NCBI GenBank assembly: GCA_004556565.1
Contig: SFGN01000031.1
Span: 1-62,218 of the forward strand
Length of the DNA stretch: 62,218 nt
Source of the DNA: Lachnospiraceae bacterium
GTDB taxonomy: Bacteria > Bacillota_A > Clostridia > Lachnospirales > Lachnospiraceae
Direction: 5' to 3'
Both the position numbers and the translations under genes were made by a program. Positions 34,915-43,555 of the stretch are shown one piece after another. Within the stretch, counting starts at the first letter, position 1. Every line of letters starts with the position of its first letter. Below the pieces are notes generated by a model. The model was not told where the DNA came from. It saw only the letters and a program-made list of their open reading frames with translations, and did no database searches.

Positions 34915-36507
34915 TCACACTGTCACTTTTTCTGATGGATAAGGTGACTGATACTTAAATACAATATCAATGCTCTTATCTCCATTCACAACAATTTTCT
35001 CAATCAATTCTGTCACCATTTCTCTTGTCACCTTAGACAACGTTCCGTATTTGATGAATTTTTCTATCCAGTTTTCATAAGATTCCTCAGCTTCTCCAAA
35101 GCTGTCTTTTTCCTGCTCCGCCTGTTGAATTTTCTCTCTGATATCCTGAGCCTGTTTTTCATATTCTGCCTTATATGAGAGATATTCTTCTTTGTCCAGA
35201 ACTCCATCCACATAATTTTCATAGGTTTTCTTTTTGTATTTCTGAACTCCTGCCAATTCTTTTTGCAGGCGTTCAATCCGCTGATCTGCTTCTTCACATC
35301 GCCGCTTTACCTCCTTTCTGCGATCTGCTGCTTTTAATATTTCATCCTTATCACTTTCTTTCAGTGCCAGTTTCGCTTGTCTTTGAATTTCATTTTTCAC
35401 AATGGAATCCAGAACTTCTTTTTTAATAAAATGAGAATAACAGACAGTATTTCCCTTCTTATGATAGGAACCGCACTCATAACCGTCGCGGCAGGTCACT
35501 CTCTGGAGATTATATCCACAATCGCCGCAGACAAGAATACCAGCATACGGATTGACTTTTTTCACTTCACTATGAAATCCCGGTGTCCGTGTTCTTCTTT
35601 TCATAATTTCCTGTGCCTGCTCAAAGGTATCTTTGCTTATGATCGGTTCATGCATTCCCTCCACAATATACTGTTGCTCCTCTGGAATATAATGGTATTT
35701 TTCTACTTTATAGGAAATCTTTTCCGACTTATGCTGCACCATGTCACCTGTATATACCCGGTTTCGTAAAATCACATTGATAGTCGGATATGCCCAGCCT
35801 TTTAGCCCTGTTTTTTCCTGTGCATTGGAATACTTCAGCCCCTGAACTTTTCTCTTATACTCGGATGGAGTCAAAATTCCTTTTTCGTTCAGCTTTTTTG
35901 CAATGCCATCTCGGGAATACCCTTCCAGATACATATAAAAAATCTTCCGTACAACTTTTGCAGCTTCTTCGTCCACAAGAAAATGATGTTTATCTTTTGG
36001 GTCTTTGATATAGCCATATGGTGCAAAGCCAGACATGAACTGCCCCCGCTTCTTCTGTGCCGAAAGCGCACCTCTGATTTTTTTGGATATATCACGACTG
36101 TACATATCGTTGAATAAGGTTTTAAACTGCGCCAGTTCTTCATTACTGTGGGAAACAGAATCCACTCCATCCAAAATTGCAATATATCGGATACCGAGGG
36201 AAGGGAAAACACGTTCTATGTAATTACTGGTTTCGATATGCTCACGTCCAAGACGGGAAATATCTTTCGTAATCACTCCCTGAATTTTCCCTTTGTAAAT
36301 ATCCTCCATCATACGCTGAAATTCCGGTCTGTTTGCAAAATAAAGTCCGGAATATCCATCATCAACATAAACCTCTGCAATTTCCAGATCATCCGATTTA
36401 CTCACATATTCACGAATCAGCTTCATCTGATTTTCAATACTTTCACTGATTTTATTTTCTCCATCGTCCTTTGACAGACGACAATATGCAGCCATCTGAT
36501 ACATCAT
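34915..36507 (-). CDS. Large serine recombinase 1
   Basis: 530 residues: resolvase domain with catalytic Ser12 (AAYCRLSKDD), GVITKDISRLGREHIET helix, recombinase domain (FAPYGYIKDPKDKHHFLVDEEAAKVVR, about 160-190), zinc ribbon (CGDCGYNLQR to CGSYHKKGNTVC, about 330-360) and a long coiled coil (about 400-480). Integrates or excises the element, by analogy with TnpX/TndX. It overlaps recombinase 2 by four bases and lies 46 bases from the attachment core. Intact. It differs clearly from recombinase 2, so the pair is not a recent duplication. Confidence 0.93.
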   Translation of the reverse strand: MMYQMAAYCRLSKDDGENKISESIENQMKLIREYVSKSDDLEIAEVYVDDGYSGLYFANRPEFQRMMEDIYKGKIQGVITKDISRLGREHIETSNYIERVFPSLGIRYIAILDGVDSVSHSNEELAQFKTLFNDMYSRDISKKIRGALSAQKKRGQFMSGFAPYGYIKDPKDKHHFLVDEEAAKVVRKIFYMYLEGYSRDGIAKKLNEKGILTPSEYKRKVQGLKYSNAQEKTGLKGWAYPTINVILRNRVYTGDMVQHKSEKISYKVEKYHYIPEEQQYIVEGMHEPIISKDTFEQAQEIMKRRTRTPGFHSEVKKVNPYAGILVCGDCGYNLQRVTCRDGYECGSYHKKGNTVCYSHFIKKEVLDSIVKNEIQRQAKLALKESDKDEILKAADRRKEVKRRCEEADQRIERLQKELAGVQKYKKKTYENYVDGVLDKEEYLSYKAEYEKQAQDIREKIQQAEQEKDSFGEAEESYENWIEKFIKYGTLSKVTREMVTELIEKIVVNGDKSIDIVFKYQSPYPSEKVTV

Positions 36508-38093
36508 CTCGCCCCATCTTTCTTTATTTCACTGCCTGTGTGGCTGTCTTCAGAGGCAAATTTGAAGTAAATATCAATTTTCTGATCAGGATACACATAA
36601 ATCCTGTCAACCAATTCCACAAGAACTTCTCTTGTCAGTTGTTTCACCGTCAATTTTTTCTGATTGAAATTTTCCAGCCACTTCTCCGTATCCTGTACAA
36701 CTTTCTTTTGTTCTTGTTGTGTATTTTTCAGTTCCTGCAATTTTCTTTGATGTTGTTTATTCTCATTTTCATACATCTGCCTTAATTCCATATATTCTGA
36801 TTTAGAGAGAATATCGTCCATAAACTGTTCATAAGCCTTTTTTCGATATTCTGTATTTTTTTCTATTTTTGTCTCTAACCGGGCAATTTCACTATCCAGT
36901 TCCGGTTTCTTTTGCCTGATTTGATATTCCAGATTTTTCAGAGCACTTTTCATTTGTTTTAGCTGCTGATTGATCGCAAATACCACCAGTTCATCCAGCT
37001 TTTCAAATGTGATATGATTTAATTCACAATAATTCTGCCCCATTTTTTGATGAAATCCACACATATACCCGTCATAACCATTATGCGAAGCCAGATATCG
37101 TTTACGCATGGCAGTCTTACACTTTCCGCAAAAAAGCAGCCCAACATATTTATGTGGTTCTTTGTTTTTATCAAAATGGGGAACATGATTCTTTTTTCTT
37201 ATTTGCTGAGCCTTCTCAAAATCTTCTTTGGAAATAATTGCTTCATGCGCATCGAGGATCAGCTCCAGTTCTTCCAGAGGAATTGCCTTTTTATAACTCA
37301 GTTTATAAGATGGCTTATTAAATTTTCTGACTACGATTGCCCCCATGTACACCGGATTCTTTAAAATGCTTCGCACCGTTGCCGGGATCCACAATCCTTT
37401 TCCCACATTCCATGCGTATCCAGTTTTCAAAACCTCTTTTTTATATTTTGCCGGTGAAGGAATCTGATCTTCATTTAATATCCGGCAGATTACTGTACAG
37501 CCAAAACCATTCAGATACATTCTATAAATTCTGCTTACAATCTCCGCCGCATAAGCATCAATTTCCAAATGATTACGAATGGTTTTACTCTTCATATAAC
37601 CAAATGGCGGCTCCTTGGGTGTATATTCTCCCATATTTCTTTTGGTCTGGATTGTTGTCCTGATCTTTTTTGATGTATCCCTCAGATACATATCATTTAA
37701 CAAAGTCTTGATTTCCAGAAGTTCATCATAAGTACTGACAGCAGAATCATAATGATCCAAAAGCGAAACAACCCGAATCCGTTTCTCCGGAAAATATTGT
37801 CCCAGATAGTAATTAGTATCAATATGTTCTCTTCCCAGTCGTGATACATCTTTCAGAATCACCATATTGATGACACCCAATTCGATATCTGCAAGCATCC
37901 TTCGAAATTCTGTTCTGGCAAAATTACTTCCGGAAGCTCCGTCATCTGCATAAACCTTTACTTCCGCAATGTCGCTCTGATCGGCAATATAATCTCTTGC
38001 CATTTGAATCTGAGAGTGAATACTGTTGCTGTATTCACCCTCCTTTTTTTGCTCCTCTATGGAAATACGACAATAAATTCCTGCCTGATACAT
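36504..38093 (-). CDS. Large serine recombinase 2
   Basis: 529 residues with the same layout: Ser11 in AGIYCRISIEE, MVILKDVSRLGREHIDTN, recombinase domain (EPPFGYMKSKTIRNHLEIDAYAAEIV), zinc ribbon (CGKCKTAMRKR to CGFHQKMGQNYC) and coiled coil (about 385-470). First of two coupled recombinase genes; the stop overlaps the start of recombinase 1 (ATGA). Two recombinases may act as a heteromer or on different attachment sites; this cannot be read from sequence. Intact. Confidence 0.93.
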   Translation of the reverse strand: MYQAGIYCRISIEEQKKEGEYSNSIHSQIQMARDYIADQSDIAEVKVYADDGASGSNFARTEFRRMLADIELGVINMVILKDVSRLGREHIDTNYYLGQYFPEKRIRVVSLLDHYDSAVSTYDELLEIKTLLNDMYLRDTSKKIRTTIQTKRNMGEYTPKEPPFGYMKSKTIRNHLEIDAYAAEIVSRIYRMYLNGFGCTVICRILNEDQIPSPAKYKKEVLKTGYAWNVGKGLWIPATVRSILKNPVYMGAIVVRKFNKPSYKLSYKKAIPLEELELILDAHEAIISKEDFEKAQQIRKKNHVPHFDKNKEPHKYVGLLFCGKCKTAMRKRYLASHNGYDGYMCGFHQKMGQNYCELNHITFEKLDELVVFAINQQLKQMKSALKNLEYQIRQKKPELDSEIARLETKIEKNTEYRKKAYEQFMDDILSKSEYMELRQMYENENKQHQRKLQELKNTQQEQKKVVQDTEKWLENFNQKKLTVKQLTREVLVELVDRIYVYPDQKIDIYFKFASEDSHTGSEIKKDGAR

Positions 38094-38167
38094 CCTATCC
38101 CTCTTTTTTGGTCTTGTATAGTCATCATCTTTAATTGTCTTTATCTAACAATAGAAGATAGAGACAA

Positions 38168-38374
38168 TCAACCTCCAATTCTTCGTTCTGCCAGATTCTG
38201 AATACATTGCATCAATGTTTTATCACCATTGAAATGTACACGAACCTGATATCCCTCATGCTCATAACTTACATCTTCATTTTGGATCTCGTCAGATTCC
38301 ATATGTGTATTATTTGCGTTTTGAGTATTCATTTCTGATACCGTCTGCCCTGTGGGAACGAATAACGTATCCAT
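38168..38374 (-). CDS. Small transposon-encoded protein (TnpW-like), possible directionality factor
   Basis: 68 residues from ATG at 38374, which has a near-perfect AAGGAGGCATATAGC; an earlier in-frame ATG lacks one. An acidic, Asn-rich N-terminus is followed by a conserved C-terminal module YQVRVHFNGDKTLMQCIQNL, similar to the small proteins encoded beside large serine recombinases in Firmicutes elements. Such genes are candidates for recombination directionality factors; this is inference. It is 75 bases upstream of recombinase 2. Confidence 0.55.
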   Translation of the reverse strand: MDTLFVPTGQTVSEMNTQNANNTHMESDEIQNEDVSYEHEGYQVRVHFNGDKTLMQCIQNLAERRIGG

Positions 38375-38705
38375 GCTATATGCCTCCTTCAGCATACAGT
38401 CCTCTTTACATCCTATGCCGGCAGGATTGTACAAAAGTTCCGTATGAATTGAATTCAGCTTTCGAAAGCCTGAACCAATTCTATCTTTTTATAAATTAGA
38501 AGACATTGAACGGAAATTGAGAGTGAATTGACTATCTCTCTATTATTTTGGTTCATAAAATTGAAATTTCATTGTGCGGAACATATGTTTGTGCTGTGAT
38601 ATAAGAAGTTTAGTACCTGATACAAACAGAATTGACACGAAAAGGTGGGATTGCAATTGGATCGATGCGATTTTAGCTCCATAATGACGTGTTTAAAAAA
38701 TCATA
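38375..38705. other. Boundary between recombinase module and cargo
   Basis: AT-rich stretch with no gene. Contains the upstream region of the small protein gene, including the palindrome CTTTCGAAAG (about 38459-38468). Nothing else recognised. Confidence 0.4.
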
Positions 38706-38894
38706 TCAGCGAAAGTAACCAGATGAACCAGCCTGTCTCCTCAGATTCTTTCTCCATATATCAATGTTCCATGGGAATGTTGACAGCACCCGGAAACGTG
38801 TACCACTCCGGTACTGTTCTTCCGGTCTAATGTCCACAATACAACACTCTGTAGGGTCTATTTTTTCCAGCTCTTCAATGCTAATTGATTTCAT
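38706..38894 (-). pseudogene. Rhodanese-domain protein, truncated
   Basis: The first ~28 residues from ATG at 38894 (ribosome binding site GGGAGAAAAG) are typical of a single-domain rhodanese: MKSISIEELEKIDPTECCIV and DIRPEEQYRSG. Then the frame shifts; in another frame FPGAVNIPMEH, the expected next segment, is readable and then meets TGA. The catalytic-Cys loop is absent. It directly follows the second sulfhydrylase gene, as expected for a sulfur-donor gene of the same operon. Non-functional. Confidence 0.75.
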
Positions 38895-38913
38895 CTTTTC
38901 TCCCGTCTGCATG

Positions 38914-40116
38914 CTATAATCCGATTGTCTTCAATGCCTGATCCAGATCCCGGATGATATCGTCCGGATTCTCCAGCCCCACACTGAAACGGATAAAACC
39001 TTTTCTGAATTTCTCCGGATACAGATGGATACGCTCATCATAGCTTGGTTGTGGGGAAATCAGACTCTCATCATGTCCAAGGGAAACGGCAAACGTAACC
39101 ACCTTGAGGGCCGCGCAGAAACGTTCCACTGTTTTATCATCTGCATCCAATCCGAAGGATATCACACCACCGTAGCCGTTTTTCATCTGTTTTAACGCTG
39201 TTTCATGGCCGGGATGACTGAGAAGCCCCGGATAGGATACAAAGGTAACATTTTCTCTTTTTTCCAGCCAATCTGCAATCTTCTGTGCAGACTGGTTGAT
39301 CCGTTCCATTCGAAGGGGGAAGGTAACTGATCCACGGAAGATCTGCCATGCATTAAAGGGACTGATCACCGAGCCCACATTGACCTGTGCTTCATATCGA
39401 ATGCGGTCCATGGTCTCCAGATCGTTGGAAATGATGGCACCGCCCTGTGCATCGCCATGGCCATTAATATATTTGGTGACTGCTTCCACCACAAAATCAG
39501 CCCCCAATTCCAGTGGTTTCTGGTTATAAGGAGATGCAAAGGTATTATCCACAGACAGAACCGCACCATTCTAATGTGCAATTTCAGAAATGGCTGCGAT
39601 ATCTGTGATTCCATTCGTAGGATTATCCGGAGTCTCGATATGTACCAGCTTGGTACCAGGAGTGATCGCTCTTTTCACTGCTTCAAGATCCGTCATATCC
39701 ACCATGACCGTATCCACTTTGAATTTCCGATTAAAAAGCTCATGGAACATCCTGTATACAGCCATATAGCTGACATTAGGATATACAACTCTGTCTCCGG
39801 ATTCCAGAAGTGTCCAGAACAGGGCATGAAGAGCCGCGACTCCGCTTCCCAGTACAATAGCATCATCTGCCTCGTGCAGCGCTGCAATTTTTTCCTCCAG
39901 CCAGTGCTGATTAGGATTCCCGTTTCTGGCATACATCAAAAGATCCGTGGATGAATAATTGACCTGAGATAAGTCATCCGGAAGTTTGAAACTGTTCGCC
40001 ATATGAAGCGGACGCCGGACTGCGCCTGTCTCCTGATCATAATCAGTCCCGGTATGGACTGCCTGCGTCGTAATATCAAAATCTTTATATTTATTTTCTT
40101 TCTTTGCCATTTTCAT
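38914..40116 (-). pseudogene. Cys/Met-metabolism PLP enzyme (cystathionine gamma-synthase/OAH sulfhydrylase type) with in-frame amber codon
   Basis: A 401-codon frame of the trans-sulfuration PLP family, broken only by TAG at 39571-39573, in the context ...ISEIAH-stop-NGAVLSVDNTFASP. Intact relatives usually have Lys or another residue there. PLP-binding landmarks on both sides are normal: GSGVAALHALFW, VHIETPDNPTN, VDNTFASPYNQKPLELGADFV, the PLP lysine in EAVTKYINGHGD, and the GYGGVISF and LGHDESLI regions towards the C-terminus. Likely start is the second ATG (40110). Follows the ABC ATPase gene after a 120-base gap holding a membrane-protein remnant. Confidence 0.85.
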
Positions 40117-40119
40117 GCC

Positions 40120-40226
40120 CTCTTCTTTCGTCTGTTCTGTTTTATACCATCACGGAAAATCCCAGAAATGCCGGAAGATAATTGCTATAATGATAAATCC
40201 AATCCATACCGCCAGCCAGTCTTCTA
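40120..40226 (-). pseudogene. Remnant of a membrane protein gene
   Basis: Without a start codon, the minus strand reads EDWLAVWIGFIIIAIIF then a few residues to TGA near 40150. The EDWLAVWIG opening and single helix are like the N-terminus of YeiH-type putative sulfate exporters, but this is a weak call from memory of the family. Confidence 0.3.
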
Positions 40227-40266
40227 TTAGTTAACAGTTTATTTACAGTAGGCGCTGACTTTGTCC
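40226..40266. repeat. 41-bp repeat, copy at the ATPase 3' end
   Basis: Matches 44999-45039 at 34 of 41 positions; all seven differences are transitions. Includes the ATPase C-terminal codons. Confidence 0.7.
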
Positions 40267-41057
40267 ATTAAATTACATATTCTATCTTTTTTTTCTTCTG
40301 GTTTGAAAAAGTCTTTATATATCTTATTTTTATAATATAAAAAATCCTGTTCTGTACGATTTCTCGGACGTCCTAATTCAATGTCATAGATATTCTTTAC
40401 GCATGCCGGTTTTGTAGAAAGTACAACCACACGATTGCTCAAATACACAGCCTCCTCAATGTCATGCGTCACCATAAGCATAGACGTTTTATTCGTTTCC
40501 CATATTCTGATCAGTTCCTGCTGCAGATTTATTCTCGTAAAAGCATCTAACGCACTAAAAGGTTCATCCAGCAATAATATTTCCGGCCTATTAATCAACG
40601 CACGCGCAATATTTACCCTCTGTTTCATCCCACCTGACAGCTGTTTGGGCAGAAGCTTCTGATAGTCCTTCAATCCAACCAGCTCAATATACCAGTCAGC
40701 AAGATCGGATTTTTCTGATTTTGTCATTTTTGAAGAAATTCCAAACATAACATTCTTTTTTACATTAAGCCATGGGAGCAGTCTGTCCTCCTGAAATACT
40801 ACACCTACATCTACAGACGGCTGCAAGATCTCCTTCCCATCTTTCTTTACACTGCCACACACAGGTCTTTCGATTCCCGCAATCAGTCTTAGTAATGTAC
40901 TTTTTCCACATCCACTTCCACCAACAATAGAAACAAAATCACCTTCATATATATCAAAATTCACATCATTAAGTACTGTTAATTTTTCTTTTTCTATTTC
41001 ATAGGCCATACTGACATGTTCTATTTGTATAATTGATTTTTTCCCCGCCATATCCAT
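40239..41057 (-). CDS. Sulfonate/nitrate-type ABC transporter ATPase (SsuB/TauB-like)
   Basis: ATPase with Walker A GGSGCGKST (about residues 46-54 of the longer frame), Q-loop VVFQEDRLLPWLNVKKNV, signature QLSGGMKQRVNIARAL, Walker B ILLLDEPFSALDAFTR and switch His VTHDIEEAV. This set is typical of the SsuB/TauB/NrtD branch. I choose ATG at 41057, after the permease stop (GGGAATAGAGAG). It follows the permease (overlap region of a few bases) in the operon binding protein - PLP enzyme - racemase remnant - permease - ATPase. Confidence 0.9.
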   Translation of the reverse strand: MDMAGKKSIIQIEHVSMAYEIEKEKLTVLNDVNFDIYEGDFVSIVGGSGCGKSTLLRLIAGIERPVCGSVKKDGKEILQPSVDVGVVFQEDRLLPWLNVKKNVMFGISSKMTKSEKSDLADWYIELVGLKDYQKLLPKQLSGGMKQRVNIARALINRPEILLLDEPFSALDAFTRINLQQELIRIWETNKTSMLMVTHDIEEAVYLSNRVVVLSTKPACVKNIYDIELGRPRNRTEQDFLYYKNKIYKDFFKPEEKKDRICNLMDKVSAYCK

Positions 41058-41061
41058 CTCT

Positions 41062-41826
41062 CTATTCCCAGTAAACAATTTTTTTCTGAAGTGCGATTAC
41101 GATAATATCGATCATCAGACCTACAATACCTATCGTAAAAATACCAATGAGTACCTGTGCCGGCTGAGACATTTCCCTTGCATAGGAAATCATATATCCC
41201 ATACCCGCCGAAGCGGCAATCATTTCTGCTGCAACAATGTTTGTCCATGACGAACTGATACCTAAACGCAGTCCTGTAAAAATGGATGGAAATGCTGATG
41301 GAATGATAATCCCGGATATCATCTGAAAACGGCTTTTCTCTAATACATTTCCCAGCTGGATCAGCTTTTCATCAACACCGTGTATTCCCTGAATCGTGTT
41401 AAGGAGAACCGGCCAAAAACTTCCAATCATAATAACCGCAATCTTTGATTCCTCTCCAATGCCCAATGCCAGGATCAGGATCGGAATACATGCCAGTGCA
41501 GGGATTGGACGCAATATACCTACCATAAATGCTGTCATTTTTTCAGCAAAGGGATAAAAACCAATAATAATCCCTAGGATTATACCCATAAATGCACCAA
41601 TCACATAACCTGTTAAGACACGCTTCAGGCTTGCTGTCAGATTACGTAGCAATGTGCCATTTTTAAGCAGAGGTATGAATTTTTCAACAAGTGTGGTGGG
41701 TTTTGTCATAATTGCCTGATTAATCACCCCTTTGTTTCCTAAAATCTGCCAGACAATAATGCAGCATATCGGAATAATTAAGCCAATGAGAAATGCAGTT
41801 CCTTTATTTCCCCTTTTTCTGTTCAT
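41062..41826 (-). CDS. Sulfonate/nitrate-type ABC transporter permease (SsuC/TauC-like)
   Basis: About 254 residues from ATG at 41826, which has GGAGGTGAAAGA. Six hydrophobic segments; the EAA-type coupling loop is seen as GSFWPVLLNTIQGIHGVDEKLIQLG (position about 155-180; core LLNTIQGI), followed by FPSIFTGLRLGISSSW, diagnostic for the SsuC/TauC family. Imports a small sulfonate or related anion together with the ATPase and binding protein. Overlaps the upstream racemase remnant. Confidence 0.9.
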   Translation of the reverse strand: MNRKRGNKGTAFLIGLIIPICCIIVWQILGNKGVINQAIMTKPTTLVEKFIPLLKNGTLLRNLTASLKRVLTGYVIGAFMGIILGIIIGFYPFAEKMTAFMVGILRPIPALACIPILILALGIGEESKIAVIMIGSFWPVLLNTIQGIHGVDEKLIQLGNVLEKSRFQMISGIIIPSAFPSIFTGLRLGISSSWTNIVAAEMIAASAGMGYMISYAREMSQPAQVLIGIFTIGIVGLMIDIIVIALQKKIVYWE

Positions 41827-41845
41827 TCTTTCACCTCCACATAAG

Positions 41846-42326
41846 CTATTCTTTGACTTTTTTTCCACATTTTTTTACAACACTTTTTGCAAGTATATCC
41901 ATCATATCTATATATCTTTCGCCGAAAGGACAGCTCATATTTAACGTGGATAATTCCGTACATGCCAAGAGATTCACTTCCGCCCCCTGTTCCAATATGC
42001 TGTCTGTGATTTTTTGAACAACATTGGCATCTACAGCTTTACCACATTTTATTCGATCAAAAATTACTGAATCAATTTTTTCCTGGACCTCAGACCGGGG
42101 AAGGATATAGCGGATTCCTGCATTTTCCAACGTCCTCTGCAGGTGTCCACCTTTTGCAGTGCCGCTTGTTCCCAGTATTCCAACACACCTGATATTTTTG
42201 TCATTCAATACGGAAACCGTCTCTTCCAACATATTAAGCAACGGTATTTTCAAACCGTTCTACAATTCTTTTGTAAAAGGCGGCCGTAGCCAGAGGACCA
42301 AGACCGCCGATAATTCCAACTTTCAT
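41846..42326 (-). pseudogene. Aspartate/glutamate racemase family, internal deletion and frameshift
   Basis: N-terminal piece 42234-42326 reads MKVGIIGGLGPLATAAFYKR then to a stop (30 codons). The C-terminal piece 41846-42253 resumes in another frame at KIPLLNMLEETVSVL, with GILGTSGTAKGG and the second catalytic Cys in LLACTELSTL. The missing middle (about 60-70 residues, holding the first catalytic Cys motif PCNTAH) is deleted. Between the threonine synthase-like gene and the permease. Confidence 0.82.
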
Positions 42327-42342
42327 TTTCACTCCAAAAAAA

Positions 42343-43554
42343 TTATAATGTTGCATCAAGTTCTGTATATGGGATTTCATCCTGTATTGTATCCGGATAG
42401 ATAATTCCTGCGCCTGTATTTAAGAGAACGATTTTATCCTCCGCTGAAACAAAGCCTTTTTGCTTTAGCTTCTTAACAGCTGCATACAGGGAACCACCCT
42501 CTGGGCAGGTAAATATGCCTTCTGCTTCTGCAACCTCATGCAATGCTTCCAGAATCTCCTCATCTGATACTGCGACTGCGATTCCTTTTGTTTCATACAG
42601 GGCTTCCAGTACCAGAAAATCTCCAAGCGCTTTCGGAACATTAATGCCAAAAGCAATCGTAGAAGAATTTTTGTAAAATTCCGATTCTTTTTCCCCTGCC
42701 TCAAATGCCTTTACGATAGGGGAGCACCCTTCTGCCTGCACTGCAACCAGTTTAGGAAGCTTTTCACCAATCCATCCCAGTTCCTGCAATTCCCGAAATG
42801 CTTTGTAAATCCCAATAATGCCTACACCTCCGCCCGTTGGATACAAAATGACATCCGGTACTTCCCAGTTAAACTGCTCTGCGATCTCATATCCCATGGT
42901 TTTCTTGCCCTCAATGCGGTAAGGCTCTTTAAGCGTAGATGCATCGTACCATCCATTTTTTTCAATGGAACGTCCCACTATCTTCCCGGCATCACTAATC
43001 AGTCCTTTTACAAGATACAGGTCTGCACCTGCCGCCTGACATTCGTTTCTGGTAATCTTCGCAGCATTCTCCGGCATTACAATTACAGTCTGAATATCTG
43101 CTCTGGCACCGTACACAGACCATGCGGCCCCTGCATTGCCATTTGTAGGCATGGCAATCGTACTTACGCCCAATTCCTTTGCTTTGGAAATGCCGACTGC
43201 TGCGCCTCTTGCCTTAAAAGTTCCTGTTGGCAGGATTCCTTCGTCCTTCAAGTACAAATGATGAAGCCCCACCTTCGCCCCCGCCTTTGCCAGCGAAACA
43301 ACCGGTGTAAATCCTTCGCCTAACGAAACAATATTCTCAGGGTTATTTACCGGTAAAATCTCATGATATCTCCAAAGATCCGGCTTTCTTTTTACCAAGT
43401 CATCCTTATGCCAATCTTGTGCTGCCTGTTTCAGATTATATTCCACAAGTAGCGGAGAACCACAGCTACATAAATGATGGATCTCCTTTTCCGTATGTTT
43501 TTTTCCACATTTCGGACAGTATAAACCTTTAATGTAACTGTATCTTTTGCTCAT
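42343..43554 (-). CDS. Threonine synthase-like PLP enzyme
   Basis: 403-residue fold-type II PLP enzyme. N-terminal zinc-ribbon-like cysteines (C13xxC16, C29xC31), then SLGEGFTP (about 77), PLP lysine in TGTFKARGAAVG (about 109-121), PTNGNAGAAWSVYG, phosphate-binding GGGVGIIGIYKAF (about 240) and NTGAG near the end. Close to threonine synthases, but it lies in an operon for sulfonate-type uptake, not beside thrB or hom. Methanogen cysteate synthase is an established threonine-synthase relative that handles sulfite and phosphoserine; a role here with a sulfonated amino acid is my inference. One base follows the stop of the binding-protein gene. Confidence 0.8.
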   Translation of the reverse strand: MSKRYSYIKGLYCPKCGKKHTEKEIHHLCSCGSPLLVEYNLKQAAQDWHKDDLVKRKPDLWRYHEILPVNNPENIVSLGEGFTPVVSLAKAGAKVGLHHLYLKDEGILPTGTFKARGAAVGISKAKELGVSTIAMPTNGNAGAAWSVYGARADIQTVIVMPENAAKITRNECQAAGADLYLVKGLISDAGKIVGRSIEKNGWYDASTLKEPYRIEGKKTMGYEIAEQFNWEVPDVILYPTGGGVGIIGIYKAFRELQELGWIGEKLPKLVAVQAEGCSPIVKAFEAGEKESEFYKNSSTIAFGINVPKALGDFLVLEALYETKGIAVAVSDEEILEALHEVAEAEGIFTCPEGGSLYAAVKKLKQKGFVSAEDKIVLLNTGAGIIYPDTIQDEIPYTELDATL

Positions 43555-43555
43555 T

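Noticed and set aside
39571..39573. TAG as a possible pyrrolysine codon
   Set aside because: No Pyl genes or PYLIS-like structure in view, and nearby sulfur genes carry plain mutations, so a nonsense mutation is simpler.
42343..43554. Calling the threonine-synthase-like gene thrC or cysteate synthase
   Set aside because: Sequence alone does not separate these; context argues against plain thrC but does not prove the other.
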